64,000 bases of DNA from JAKPQE01 sp041397845 (GCA_041397845.1 JAWKVW010000006.1:1-64000), one strand, 5' to 3'; shown: positions 9,254 to 18,357, counted from the stretch's first letter. The notes: a model not told the origin generated them from the letters alone. A program made the numbers and translations.

Positions 9254-11679
9254 ATGGCGGCAGAGCCCGGCGGGCGGCAGCAGCGGCTACGGCGCCGATT
9301 CCATCAAGGTTCTCAAAGGGCCTCGACGCGGTTCGCAAACGCCCCGGCGTATATCGGCGACACCGACGACGGCTCGGGCCTGCATCACATGGTGTATGAG
9401 GTCGTCGACAACGCGATCGACGAGGCGCTGGCCGGCTATGCGACGCGGGTGACGGTGACGCTGGAAGCGGACGGCTCGGTGACGGTCACCGACGACGGAC
9501 GCGGCGTGCCGACCGACATTCATCCCGGCGAGGAACGTTTCGGCGGCCGAGGTCATCATAACCAGCCATGCCGGCGGCAAATTCGACCAAGAATTCCTGC
9601 AAGGTGTCAGGCGGCCTGCACGGCGTCGGCGTGTCCGTCGTCAACGCGCTCTCGACGCACCTGAAGCTGCGGGTGTTCCGCGATGGCCGCGAGCACTTCA
9701 TGAGCTTCACGGACGGCGTCGCCGATGCGCCGCTCGCCGTCGTCGGCGAGGCGGGCAGCCAGACCGGCGCATGTGAACTTCCTGCGGAGGTCCGGTCACC
9801 TTCACCAGGATCGAGTTCGACTATGCGACGCTGGAGCACCGGCTGCGCGAGCTCGCCTTCCTCAATTCGGGCGTGACGATCCTGCTCAAGGACGACCGGG
9901 GCGTCGAGCCGAAGTCCGAGGAAATGCACTATGACGGCGGCCTCGAGGCGTTCGTGCGCTATCTCGACCGCAACCGCCATCCGCTGATCGGCGCGCCGAT
10001 CGCCGTGCGCTCAGGCCGCGACGGCATCTCGGTCAGGCGGCGCTGTGGTGGAACGACAGCTATCACGAGAACGTCCTTGCCTTCACCAACAATATCCCGC
10101 AGCGCGGCGACTGGCACGCATCTGGCCGGCTTCCGGGCGGCGCTGACGCGGCAGGTGACGGGCTATGCGGAATCGGCCGGCATCTCGAAGCGCGAGAAGG
10201 TGGCACTGACCGGCGATGATTGCCGCGAGGGGCTTTCCTGCGTGCTCTCGGTCAAGGTGCCCGATCCGAAGTTCTCCTCGCAGACGAAGGACAAGCTCGT
10301 CTCCTCCGAGGTTCGGCCGGTGGTCGAGGGCATCGTCAACGAGATGCTCGGCCAGTGGTTCGAGGAGCATCCGAGCGAGGCAAAGACGGTCGTCTCGAAA
10401 GTGGTCGAGGCGGCGGCGGCCCGCGAGGCGGCGCGCAAGGCGCGCGAGCTGACGCGGCGCAAGGGCGCGCTCGACGTCGCCTCGCTGCCGGGCAAGCTTG
10501 CCGACTGCCAGGAACGCGATCCGGCGAAGTCGGAAATGTTCATCGTCGAGGGCGATTCGGCAGGCGGCTCGGCCAAGCAGGGCCGCGACCGGGGAACCCA
10601 GGCGGTGTTGCCGCTGCGCGGCAAGATCCTCAATGTCGAGCGGGCCCGCTTCGACCAAGATGCTGTCGTCGAACGAAATCGGCACGCTGATCACGGCGCT
10701 CGGCACCGGCATCGGCCGGGACGATTTCAACATCGACAAGCTGCGCTACCACAAGATCGTGATCATGACGGACGCCGACGTCGACGGCGCCCATATCCGC
10801 ACGCTGCTGCTGACGTTCTTCTTCCGGCAGATGCCGGAGATCATCGAGCGCGGCCACCTCTTCATCGCCCAGCCGCCGCTTTACAAGGTCAAGCGCGGCT
10901 CGTCGGAGCGCTACCTGAAGGACGAGCGGGCGCTGGAGGACTTCCTCATCGACGCCGGGCTCGACGACAGCGTGCTGAAGCTGGCGACGGGCGAGGAAAT
11001 CGCCGGCGCCGACCTTCGGGCCATCGTCGACGAGGCGCGGCTGGTCAAGAGCGTGCTCGAGGGGCTGCACTCGCGCTATCGCCGGATGGTGCTCGAGCAG
11101 GCCGCGATCGCCGGGGCGCTGTCGCCGGAGGTTCTGGCCGACCTCGAGAAGGCGCAGGGCGCGGCCGACTACATCGCCCGCCGGCTCGACACGGTGTCGG
11201 ACGAGACCGAGCGCGGCTGGGAAGGCAAGGCGACGGACGATGGCGGCCTCGCGTTCGAGCGGACGGTGCGCGGCGTCAAGGAAGCATGGTCGATCGACAC
11301 GGCGCTCATCCACTCGGCCGATGCCCGCAAGCTCGATGCCCGGGCGGCGCGGCTGCAGGAGATCTACGGCAAGCCGGCGACGCTGCGGCGCAAGAACGAC
11401 GAGACGGCGATCTTCGGGCCGCGCGGCCTGCTCGACGCGGTGTTCGCGGCCGGTGCCAAGGGCATCTCGATGCAGCGCTACAAGGGTCTTGGCGAAATGA
11501 ACCCGGAGCAGCTCTGGGAAACGACGCTCGATCCGGAAGTCCGCTCGCTGCTGCAGGTGAAGATCCGCGAAGTCGACGAGGCCGACGAGGTGTTCTCGCG
11601 GCTGATGGGCGACGAGGTCGAGCCGCGGCGCGAGTTCATTCAGGACAATGCGCTGTCGGTGGCCAATCTGGACGTTTGA
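9254..11679 (+). pseudogene. gyrB: DNA gyrase subunit B, interrupted by apparent frameshifts in its first half
   Basis: About 808 codons of GyrB, the ATPase/Toprim subunit of gyrase. The ATG at 9254 gives MAAEPGG. Frame changes follow near 9290, 9320, 9350, 9535, 9570, 9590, 9775, 9860, 10030-10110 and 10660. Joined up, the protein shows the GHKL ATPase region (VVDNAIDEALAG, KVSGGLHGVGVSVVNAL), the Toprim motif EGDSAGGSAKQGRDR near 10550, the metal site IMTDADVDGAHI near 10770, and the GyrB ending REFIQDNALSVANLDV. From 10670 to 11679 the frame is clean. Several breaks are single-base insertions, such as GAGGAACG where GAGGACG is expected. An essential gene cannot be this broken in a living cell, so I read these as sequence errors. 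Confidence 0.9.
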
Positions 11680-12622
11680 GGCGGCGGGACCTTCTGAGGG
11701 CCTGCGGCGTCTGGCCGTAGACACGCAGGAAGGCCCGGCGCATGCGATCCGGGTCGCCAAAACCGATGCGCCGGGCGACGACATCGAGCGGCGCATCGCT
11801 TTCCTCGACATGCTCCATCGCCGCCTCGAGGCGGATCTTCTCGACCATGCGGGCCGGCGACGTGCCGACCTCGCGGGCAAAGCTCCTGGCGAAATTGCGC
11901 GGGCTCATGCCCGCTTCCGCCGCCAGCCGCTCGACCGGCAGGTCGTCGCCGATGTTCTCCCGCATCCAGCCAAGCAACGGCGCAAAACGGCCGGCCGGCG
12001 GCGTTTCCTCGAGCAGGGCGGAGAACTGCGACTGGCCGCCGGTGCGCCGGTAATAGACGACGAGCTGGCGGGCGACGGCGCGGGCAACGGCCTCGCCGAG
12101 ATCGTCGGCAATCAGCGCCAGCGACATGTCGATGCCGGCGGTCACGCCGGCTGAGGTCCAGACATCGCCATCGCGGGTGTAGATGCGGTCCGGCTCGGTA
12201 TGCACCCGGTCGAAGGTGCGGGCAAAATCGGCGGTCTGTTCCCAATGGGTCGTCGCCGACCGGCCGTCGAGCAGACCGGCGGCGGCAAGCACATAGGCGC
12301 CGGTGCAGACGCTGCAGACCCGCCGGGCCCGGCCATGCATGTGGCGCACGAAGGCGAGCGTGCGCGGACAGGTGGCGGCCGCGCGCGTCCCCCGCCCGCC
12401 GGCCACCACCAGCGTATCGACGGGCATATCGAGCGCCATCCGCTGCGTGCGCAGGATTGCGCCGGACGAGCTCTCGATGTGGCCGCCACTCCGGGAGACC
12501 AGCCGGATCTCGTAAGCGCCGGGCACGCCATATCGCGCCGCCATCTCGAAGGCGGCGATGGGGCCGGCGGCGTCGAGCAACTGGAAGCCTTCAAAGACGA
12601 GAACGGCGATCGTGCGGGTCAT
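11636..12622 (-). CDS. GlxA family transcriptional regulator (DJ-1/PfpI plus AraC HTH)
   Basis: 328-residue regulator. Residues 1-190 form a DJ-1/PfpI-like domain with the CSVCTGAY elbow. Residues from about 225 to the end are an AraC-type double helix-turn-helix, including LAAEAGMSPRNFARSFAREVG. I chose the ATG at 12622 because MTRTIAVLVFEGFQ is where family members begin. The 3' end overlaps the gyrB stop by 44 bp on the opposite strand. It is divergent from the isonitrile-hydratase-like gene at 12730, which also has a DJ-1/PfpI fold and is a plausible target. The effector is unknown. Confidence 0.85.
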   Translation of the reverse strand: MTRTIAVLVFEGFQLLDAAGPIAAFEMAARYGVPGAYEIRLVSRSGGHIESSSGAILRTQRMALDMPVDTLVVAGGRGTRAAATCPRTLAFVRHMHGRARRVCSVCTGAYVLAAAGLLDGRSATTHWEQTADFARTFDRVHTEPDRIYTRDGDVWTSAGVTAGIDMSLALIADDLGEAVARAVARQLVVYYRRTGGQSQFSALLEETPPAGRFAPLLGWMRENIGDDLPVERLAAEAGMSPRNFARSFAREVGTSPARMVEKIRLEAAMEHVEESDAPLDVVARRIGFGDPDRMRRAFLRVYGQTPQALRRSRRLKRPDWPPTAHCPE

Positions 12623-12729
12623 GACGGCTCTTTGCGGAATGTGTGGCAGTTTTTGCCGGAAATAGGTCATTGCTGCCAGAATTGAAACCGGAAATCCTGT
12701 CGTCGTCAACCGAGCTTCAGGAGCCTTCC
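12623..12729. promoter_or_regulatory. Divergent promoter region of regulator and isonitrile hydratase-like gene
   Basis: 107 bp between divergent starts. It holds an inverted pair TGGCAG / CTGCCA (about 12643-12677) and a loosely repeated CCGGAAAT. These could be an operator for the GlxA-type regulator. No clear -35/-10 pair is visible on either strand. Confidence 0.35.
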
Positions 12730-13419
12730 ATGACAGACGCGCCGTTTCGCATCGTATTCGCCATCTATCCGGGCATGACGCAGCTCGACTTCACCGGGCC
12801 GCACCAGTTTCTCAGCCGCCTGCCGGGGAGCGAGACGATCGTCGCCAGTCCGGCCGGCGGCGACGTTGCCGCCGAGGGCCTCGTCTTTGCCGGCACGGCG
12901 GCGATAGCCGATGTCGGGTCCTGCGACCTCATCTGCGTTCCGGGCGGCGTGCCGGCGGCGCGGATCGGCCTCGACGAGGCGTTCATCGGCGAGATCCGCC
13001 GGCTGGCGCTCGGGGCGCGCTACATCACCTCGGTGTGCACCGGCTCGCTCATCCTCGGCGCGACCGGGCTTCTGAAGGGCAAGCGCGCCGCCTGCCACTG
13101 GGCCTGGCGCGAGCTTCTGCCGATCTACGGCGCCATTCCCGACCCGGCACGGGTCGTGCGCGACGGCAACATCATCACCGGCGGCGGCGTGACGGCCGGC
13201 ATCGACTTCGCGCTGACGGTGCTTGCCGAAGTTGCCGGCAGAGACGTCGCCGAGGCGCTGCAGCTCGGCCTCGAATACGCCCCCGAGCCGCCGTTCAATT
13301 CCGGCCGGCCGGAGACGGCACCGGCGGCGACGGTCGCCTTGCTGAAGGCGCGCCTCGATCAGGCCGCCGCCGGGCGACGGCAGGACGCGGAGGCGGCGGC
13401 GGCGCGGCTTTCATCCTGA
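12730..13419 (+). CDS. DJ-1/PfpI family protein, isonitrile hydratase-like
   Basis: 229-residue single-domain DJ-1/PfpI protein. The nucleophile elbow is SVCTGSLILG near residue 102-110. The segments FPG/YPGMTQLDFTGP, CVPGG and ITGGGVTAGIDFALT follow the layout of Pseudomonas isonitrile hydratase InhA, which converts isonitriles to N-formamides. The length also fits. Similarity is judged from memory, so the substrate is provisional. The ATG at 12730 follows a weak GGAG. The GlxA-type regulator diverges from it across about 107 bp. Confidence 0.75.
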   Translation: MTDAPFRIVFAIYPGMTQLDFTGPHQFLSRLPGSETIVASPAGGDVAAEGLVFAGTAAIADVGSCDLICVPGGVPAARIGLDEAFIGEIRRLALGARYITSVCTGSLILGATGLLKGKRAACHWAWRELLPIYGAIPDPARVVRDGNIITGGGVTAGIDFALTVLAEVAGRDVAEALQLGLEYAPEPPFNSGRPETAPAATVALLKARLDQAAAGRRQDAEAAAARLSS

Positions 13420-13473
13420 GCCGCGTGCCGGCCGCAACGCGGTCCGCGCTTCGACCGGCATTTGCCGGGGATA

Positions 13474-13896
13474 TCAGCCTTGCCCGCCAAAACCTGCACC
13501 GGCCGGCGAGGGCGCGAGACGGATCAGGCGTGAATCAAGCACCGCCGCCTGGCGATGCTTGACGGCCTCGCGGTAAACCGGATCGCGCAGCATCTCGATG
13601 AAGGCGGCAACGCTTGATATTCGGCGATAAAGCACTCGTCCCAAGCCTCCTCGGCCGGCCCGATCAACATCAGCTCAAAGGAGCCGCGCCAGACGATGCG
13701 GCCACCGAGACGGGCAAAGACCGGATAGCTTTCACGGCCATAGGCGGCATAGGCCTCGGCGCCGGTCGCCCCGCGCCCGTCGGATAGGCTGCCTCGCCAC
13801 GAAAGCGCACGAGGTTGAGCATGTGAATCGGACCCGGTCGGTCATTGGCGCGGAATGCGCCGAAGGTCTCTTTCGTCGGATCGACGAAACCGACAT
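13474..13896 (-). pseudogene. DUF1330 family protein, frameshifted
   Basis: A DUF1330 (small antibiotic-biosynthesis-monooxygenase-like fold) gene of about 140 codons, in three frames. A strong ribosome site AAGGAG lies just before ATG 13896. One base later the frame must shift to read GFVDPTKETFGAFRANDRPGPIHMLNLVRF. It shifts again near 13785 to reach ARLGGRIVWRGSFELMLIG and EEAWDECFIAEY, and again near 13620 to reach AAFIEMLRDPVYREAVKHRQ and a stop at 13474. Family members are small proteins of unknown function. The breaks may be errors or true decay, because this gene sits in otherwise clean sequence. Confidence 0.7.
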
Positions 13897-13994
13897 GCTG
13901 GTTTCTCCTTGCGCGGGCGGTTCCGGGCAATGGCGGACTTGCCGACGCGGAGCTTAGCTGAATTCGCTGCAGACCAGGACCTTCGGCAAAAAGC

Positions 13995-14036
13995 TTTTTG
14001 CAAAACAAAACCGCGTCGGATCGCTCCGGCGCGGTC
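13995..14036 (-). terminator. Intrinsic terminator downstream of infC
   Basis: Read on the minus strand, a GC stem (ACCGCG pairing with CGCGGT, extended by a GU-containing CCGG/TCGG) is followed by TTTTGTTTTG. It lies 130 bp past the infC stop, in the right orientation. Confidence 0.75.
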
Positions 14037-14050
14037 TTCAATCTTGCGTC

Positions 14051-14106
14051 CCTGCCGGCGGGCGGCAGGGTTTTCAATCGCTATTGCCTGCCGGCAGGCG
14101 GCAGGG
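14051..14106. repeat. Two copies of a 20 bp palindromic repeat
   Basis: CCTGCCGGCGGGCGGCAGGG at 14051-14070 and CCTGCCGGCAGGCGGCAGGG at 14087-14106 differ at one base. Each can fold into a 7 bp hairpin (CCTGCCG/CGGCAGG). A third half-copy CCTGCCGG lies at about 14127. They fall in the 3' untranslated region of infC, before its terminator. Confidence 0.7.
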
Positions 14107-14166
14107 CTATCAGCCCCTTGCGCCATGCCTGCCGGAAAACCGGTTACGGTCTTCCAGCAAGGAGCA

Positions 14167-14703
14167 TCAGCGCGGCGCCAGCACCATGATCATCTGGCGG
14201 CCTTCGAGCTTCGGCTCGGCCTCGACCTTGGCGAAGTCGGCGGTGTCGTCGCGGACCTTGTGGAGCAACTGCATGCCGAGCTCCTGATGGGCCATCTCGC
14301 GACCGCGGAAGCGGAGCGTCACCTTGACCTTGTCGCCTTCCTCGAAGAAGCGCTTGATCGACCGCATCTTGACCTCATAGTCGTGCGTGTCGATGTTCGG
14401 ACGGACCTTGATCTCCTTGATCTCGACCGTCTTCTGCTTCTTGCGCGCTTCGGCAGCCTTCTTCTGGCTCTGGTACTTGTACTTGCCGAAATCGAGGATC
14501 TTGCAGACCGGCGGCGCCGAATTCGGCGAGATCTCGACCAGATCGAGCCCCTGCTCGACCGCGAGATTGAGGGCCTCATCAATCGGAACGATGCCCAGAT
14601 TGACGCCTTCAGCGTCGATCAGCTGTACCCGTGCTTCGCGGATATCGCGATTCACGCGGGGCCCTTCCTTCTGAACGGGCGCGGCTCTGTGTGGACGGCG
14701 AAT
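14167..14703 (-). CDS. infC: Translation initiation factor IF-3, AUU start codon
   Basis: 178-residue IF-3. The N-domain segment VNRDIREARVQLIDAEGVNLG, the linker rich in K and E (residues about 75-90) and the C-domain segments VTLRFRGREMAHQELG and RQMIMVLAPR are all present. The first ATG-like reading would begin at MNRDIR (a GTG). However, the frame is open upstream to an ATT at 14703 preceded by AGGAGACCCTGACC, giving MRRPHRAAPVQKEGPR, the usual IF-3 N-terminus. Known infC genes use AUU so that IF-3 can repress its own translation by rejecting non-canonical starts. Transcription ends at the hairpin near 14010. Confidence 0.95.
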   Translation of the reverse strand: MRRPHRAAPVQKEGPRVNRDIREARVQLIDAEGVNLGIVPIDEALNLAVEQGLDLVEISPNSAPPVCKILDFGKYKYQSQKKAAEARKKQKTVEIKEIKVRPNIDTHDYEVKMRSIKRFFEEGDKVKVTLRFRGREMAHQELGMQLLHKVRDDTADFAKVEAEPKLEGRQMIMVLAPR

Positions 14704-15015
14704 GGTCAGGGTCTCCTAGTCGATTGATACAAATTCCGTTCGCGGCAGCCTCGGCCACCACGTCTTCCCCGACCCTAATGCCAAACGAGCCCGAACGGAA
14801 TCGAAAACGAGCCCGCCAGAGCCTGTTTCGCGCCGATTCTCCAGATTTTCGGTGTTTCTGGCCCCGGATGGCAGCGCGGAATCGCGGAAAGCCTGTCCGG
14901 ACCGCATCGAACATCCCTCGCGAGGCGACCGGGCAGAGGCCTGACATTCTCCAACTCGCCGCGCTTCGTCAAGCGTCGCTTGATGGGCCGGTAAACGGTT
15001 CTTGACCGGATGACG
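14704..15015 (-). promoter_or_regulatory. infC leader region
   Basis: 312 bp with no convincing gene between the infC start and the end of the glycosyltransferase gene. On the minus strand it would hold the infC promoter and leader. I find the ribosome site AGGAG at about 14712-14716 but no confident promoter hexamers or attenuator. Confidence 0.4.
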
Positions 15016-16218
15016 TCAGGAAACCCGCCGGCGGAGACGGTCATAGACCGCAAGGGTCGCGCCGGTCATCACCGGCAGATCGAAATGCCGGAGCATGAAA
15101 GCCCGGACCTTGTCGCCATAGTCCGCACCCTTGTCCGGCGCGACGAGCAGCGCTTCCTCGATCGCCTCAGCCAGTGCGTTGGCATCCGCGGCCGGGACGC
15201 GCCAGCCGGTCCGCGCCGCGGCGTCGACCTCGGGCGGCTGCAGCACCGTTTCGGCAAAGGCGCCAAGATCGGAGACAACGACCGGGCGACCCATGGCGCC
15301 GGCCTCGACCGCGGCGCGGCCAAACGTCTCGGGCACGAGCGAGGGGGCGATGACGACGCTCGCCAGCGACAGGGCGGCCGGCATGTCGGCGCAGTGACCG
15401 ACGAAACGGACGCGACCGGCAAGCCCCGCCGCCGCGACGTCGGCATCGAGCTCGGCGCGAAAGCCGGCGCGGCCCTGCTCGTCGCCGGCCATGACGAAGA
15501 CGAGATCGGGGTGCTGCCCGGCGAGCCGGGCGGCGGCCTCGATCGCCACCTTGTGACCCTTGATCGGACTGACCCGGGCCGGCAGCAGCACGACGCGATC
15601 GCCGGCCGCAATCGCCCAGGCGGCGGCCAGCCTGTTGCGACGCTCCGGCGTGATGCGGGCCGGATCGAAGGCGGCAAGGTCGGTGCCGCGCGGGATGACG
15701 ACGATGCGATCGCGGGCGGAGGGGAACCGTTCGGCAATGACGCCGGCGGTGAAGGCGGAATTGGCGATCACCGCGTCGCCACGGGCCATCACCGAATTGT
15801 AGAGCGCCTTCAGGCGACCGACCTGCTTGTAGGCACCATGGAACGTCGTGACGAACGGAATGCCGGTGCGGCGGGCGGCAAGGAGCGCCGACCAGGCGGG
15901 GGCGCGGCTGCGGGCATGGATGATGTCGACCCTTTCGCGCCGGATGAGGGCGGCGAGGCGGCCGACATTGAGAACCATCCGGAGCGGATTCTTGGCCGCG
16001 ACCGGAAGATCGAACCACTCGCCGCCCCTTGCCTGAAGCTCGGCGACGAGCCGGCCGCCCTCGCTTGCCACCAGCGCCCGGTCGCCCCTTGCGGCGAGGG
16101 CTGCGGCGATATCGACCGTGGTGCGCTCGGCGCCGCCGGCCTCGAGCTCGGGGATCACCTGCAGGATCGTCAGAGGGCGGGCTTTTCGTCCATCGCCGGT
16201 TATGGGATCAAGGGGCAA
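15016..16218 (-). CDS. Family GT4 glycosyltransferase
   Basis: About 400 residues. The N-terminal acceptor domain begins ILQVIPELEAGGAERTTVD, a typical GT4 opening with a glycine loop. The C-terminal donor domain has LLPARVSPIKGHKVAIEAA and the signature SLVPETFGRAAVEAGAMGRPVV. The open frame continues upstream to about 16992, but that part has no family similarity and overlaps the hydrolase. I place the start at TTG 16218, preceded by AAGAAGGG, with low certainty. It probably builds a lipopolysaccharide or exopolysaccharide sugar linkage. It is divergent from the alpha/beta hydrolase at 16279, with about 60 bp between them. Confidence 0.8.
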   Translation of the reverse strand: MPLDPITGDGRKARPLTILQVIPELEAGGAERTTVDIAAALAARGDRALVASEGGRLVAELQARGGEWFDLPVAAKNPLRMVLNVGRLAALIRRERVDIIHARSRAPAWSALLAARRTGIPFVTTFHGAYKQVGRLKALYNSVMARGDAVIANSAFTAGVIAERFPSARDRIVVIPRGTDLAAFDPARITPERRNRLAAAWAIAAGDRVVLLPARVSPIKGHKVAIEAAARLAGQHPDLVFVMAGDEQGRAGFRAELDADVAAAGLAGRVRFVGHCADMPAALSLASVVIAPSLVPETFGRAAVEAGAMGRPVVVSDLGAFAETVLQPPEVDAAARTGWRVPAADANALAEAIEEALLVAPDKGADYGDKVRAFMLRHFDLPVMTGATLAVYDRLRRRVS

Positions 16219-16278
16219 GGGCGACCCTTCTTTCGGATTCGTCGCGCACCGACATCGAACAGAGGCCCGGACAGTAGG

Positions 16279-17055
16279 ATGAGCGAGACGGAACCGCAAA
16301 CGCTTCGTGTCGAGACAGACGGCTACGGCCGTGACATCGCCGTGCTCCATCGCGACGGCGCCGGACCGGGCATCATCTGGCTCGGCGGCTTTCGATCGGA
16401 GATGACCGGCACCAAGGCGGCGGCGCTTGCCGAGCATGCCGCGCGGGCCGGCCGCGCCGTCACGCGCTTCGACTATTCCGGCCACGGCGCCTCGGGCGGC
16501 GCCTTCACCGACGGCACGATCGGGCGCTGGCTCGACGAGGCGACCGCCGTCTTCGACGCGTTCACCAAGGGACCGCAGATCGCCGTCGGCTCGTCGATGG
16601 GCGGCTGGCTCACCCTGCTGCTTGCCCGCCGGCTGGCGGCGCGCGGCGAAAGCGGCCGGCTCAAGGCCCTTGTGCTGATCGCGCCGGCAACCGACATGAC
16701 GGACAGCCTGATGTGGCGGCGCTGGCCGGACACGATCCGGCGCGAGATCACGGAGGCCGGCCATCTTTCGGTGCCGTCGCAATATTGCGCGGAGCCGACG
16801 ATGATCACCCGGGCGCTCGTCGAGGAAGGGCGGGCGCATCTTTTCGGCGACGCGCCGATCGTTGCCGGATGCCCGGTGCATATCCTGCACGGCGTCGACG
16901 ATCCGGATGTGCCGGTGTCGATGTCCCTCGACCTCGTGTCGCGCCTTGCCGAGGACGATGTCGTTCTCACCCTCGTCAAGGCCGGGGACCACCGGCTGTC
17001 GCGGCCGCAGGACATCGAGCTGATGCTGTCGACGGTCGCCGCGCTCGGCGACTGA
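16279..17055 (+). CDS. Alpha/beta hydrolase, ABHD10-like
   Basis: 258-residue serine hydrolase. The nucleophile elbow is GSSMGGW near residue 103, the acid is in HGVDDPDVPV, and the base is in AGDHRLSRP close to the C-terminus. The small size, absence of a large cap and FDYSGHGASGG motif resemble ABHD10/palmitoyl thioesterase-like hydrolases. The substrate is unknown. No signal peptide is seen, so it is presumably cytoplasmic. It precedes the MFS transporter by 56 bp. Confidence 0.82.
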   Translation: MSETEPQTLRVETDGYGRDIAVLHRDGAGPGIIWLGGFRSEMTGTKAAALAEHAARAGRAVTRFDYSGHGASGGAFTDGTIGRWLDEATAVFDAFTKGPQIAVGSSMGGWLTLLLARRLAARGESGRLKALVLIAPATDMTDSLMWRRWPDTIRREITEAGHLSVPSQYCAEPTMITRALVEEGRAHLFGDAPIVAGCPVHILHGVDDPDVPVSMSLDLVSRLAEDDVVLTLVKAGDHRLSRPQDIELMLSTVAALGD

Positions 17056-17111
17056 ACCGGCCGAACCGGTTCCATCCTGCCCGTGGCCGCCGTTGAGGAG
17101 TCGAACGTCAA

Positions 17112-18332
17112 ATGGCGCTTTCCGGAACGTTCGCGATGCTGAAAGGCCGCCTTGGCGCGGTGCCGCGCGGCGTCATCATGCTCGGCTTCGTCAGCATGTT
17201 CATGGACCTTTCCTCGGAAATGATCCACGCGCTGCTGCCGCTCTATCTCGTCGGCCCGCTCGGCGCCTCGACGGCGCTTGTCGGCTTCGTCGAGGGCGTC
17301 GCCGAATCGATCGCGGCGATCACCAAGGTCTTTTCCGGGGCGATCAGCGACCGCATCGCCCGGCGCAAGCCGCTGGTGCTTCTCGGCTATGGCCTTGCGG
17401 CGATCACCAAGCCGGTGTTCCCGCTGGCGAGTTCCGCCTGGATGGTGGTCGGCGCCCGGTTCGTCGACCGGTTCGGCAAGGGCCTTCGCGGGGCGCCGCG
17501 CGACGCGCTGATCGCCGACCTGACGACACCGGGGACGCGCGGCGCGGCCTATGGCATGCGCCAGTCGATGGACACGATCGGGGCGATCCTGGCGCCGGGC
17601 GCCGCCATCCTCCTGATGTGGCTCTACAATGATTTCCGGCTGGTGTTCTGGATCGCCGTCATCCCGGCGTTCATCTCGGTGCTGTTCGTCGTCTTCGGGG
17701 TTTCGGAAACCGACCCTGAGCCGGCCGCAAAGGGCAGCCGGCCGAAGCTCGACTGGCGCACCGCGCGGCGGCTGCCGAGGCTCTATTTCGCCGTGCTCGG
17801 CGTTGCCTTCATCCTGACGCTGGCGCGCTTCTCCGAGGCCTTCCTCGTTCTTGCCGCGCACCATGCCGGCCTCGTCGTCGCGCTCGCGCCGCTCGTCTAT
17901 GTCGCCATGAACATCGTCTATTCGATCACGGCGGCGCTGGCCGGCAGCCTGTCGGACGGCGTCGACCGGCGGGCGATCCTGATTGCCGGCACGCTGGCGC
18001 TGATCGTTGCCGATGTCTTCCTCGCCATGACGGGATCGCTCGCTGCGGTCGGGCTCGGCGTCCTCGTCTGGGGCCTGCACATGGGCCTGACGCAGGGGCT
18101 CTTTGCAGCGCTCATCGCCGATATCGCGCCGAGCGACCTGCGCGGCACGGCATTCGGCCTCTATAACCTTGCGACCGGCCTTGCCATGCTGGCGGCGAGC
18201 CTCATTGCCGGGGTCCTCTGGGACATGAGCGGGCCGACGGCGACCTTCCTTGCCGGCGCGGGGTTCACTGTCATCGCGCTTTTCGGCATGCTGGCGCTGC
18301 CGCGGCGCGCCGGACAGACGCCGCGCACCTGA
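17112..18332 (+). CDS. MFS transporter
   Basis: 406-residue major facilitator with 12 predicted membrane helices. The loop 2-3 motif appears as GAISDRIARRKPLVLLGYG (about residues 77-95). RFVDRFGKGLRGAPRDALIAD is seen in the helix 4-5 region, and GSLSDGVDRRAILIAG is the matching loop 8-9 motif of the second half. This subgroup is annotated generally as drug or metabolite efflux; no substrate can be assigned. It is followed after 25 bp by rsmE on the same strand. Confidence 0.85.
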   Translation: MALSGTFAMLKGRLGAVPRGVIMLGFVSMFMDLSSEMIHALLPLYLVGPLGASTALVGFVEGVAESIAAITKVFSGAISDRIARRKPLVLLGYGLAAITKPVFPLASSAWMVVGARFVDRFGKGLRGAPRDALIADLTTPGTRGAAYGMRQSMDTIGAILAPGAAILLMWLYNDFRLVFWIAVIPAFISVLFVVFGVSETDPEPAAKGSRPKLDWRTARRLPRLYFAVLGVAFILTLARFSEAFLVLAAHHAGLVVALAPLVYVAMNIVYSITAALAGSLSDGVDRRAILIAGTLALIVADVFLAMTGSLAAVGLGVLVWGLHMGLTQGLFAALIADIAPSDLRGTAFGLYNLATGLAMLAASLIAGVLWDMSGPTATFLAGAGFTVIALFGMLALPRRAGQTPRT

Positions 18333-18357
18333 CCTTGCCGCAACTGACGGACAGACG

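Noticed and set aside
15010..16278. Upstream extension of the alpha/beta hydrolase on the plus strand
   Set aside because: It is antisense to the intact GT4 glycosyltransferase and has low-complexity composition; the family begins at MSETEPQTLRV (16279).
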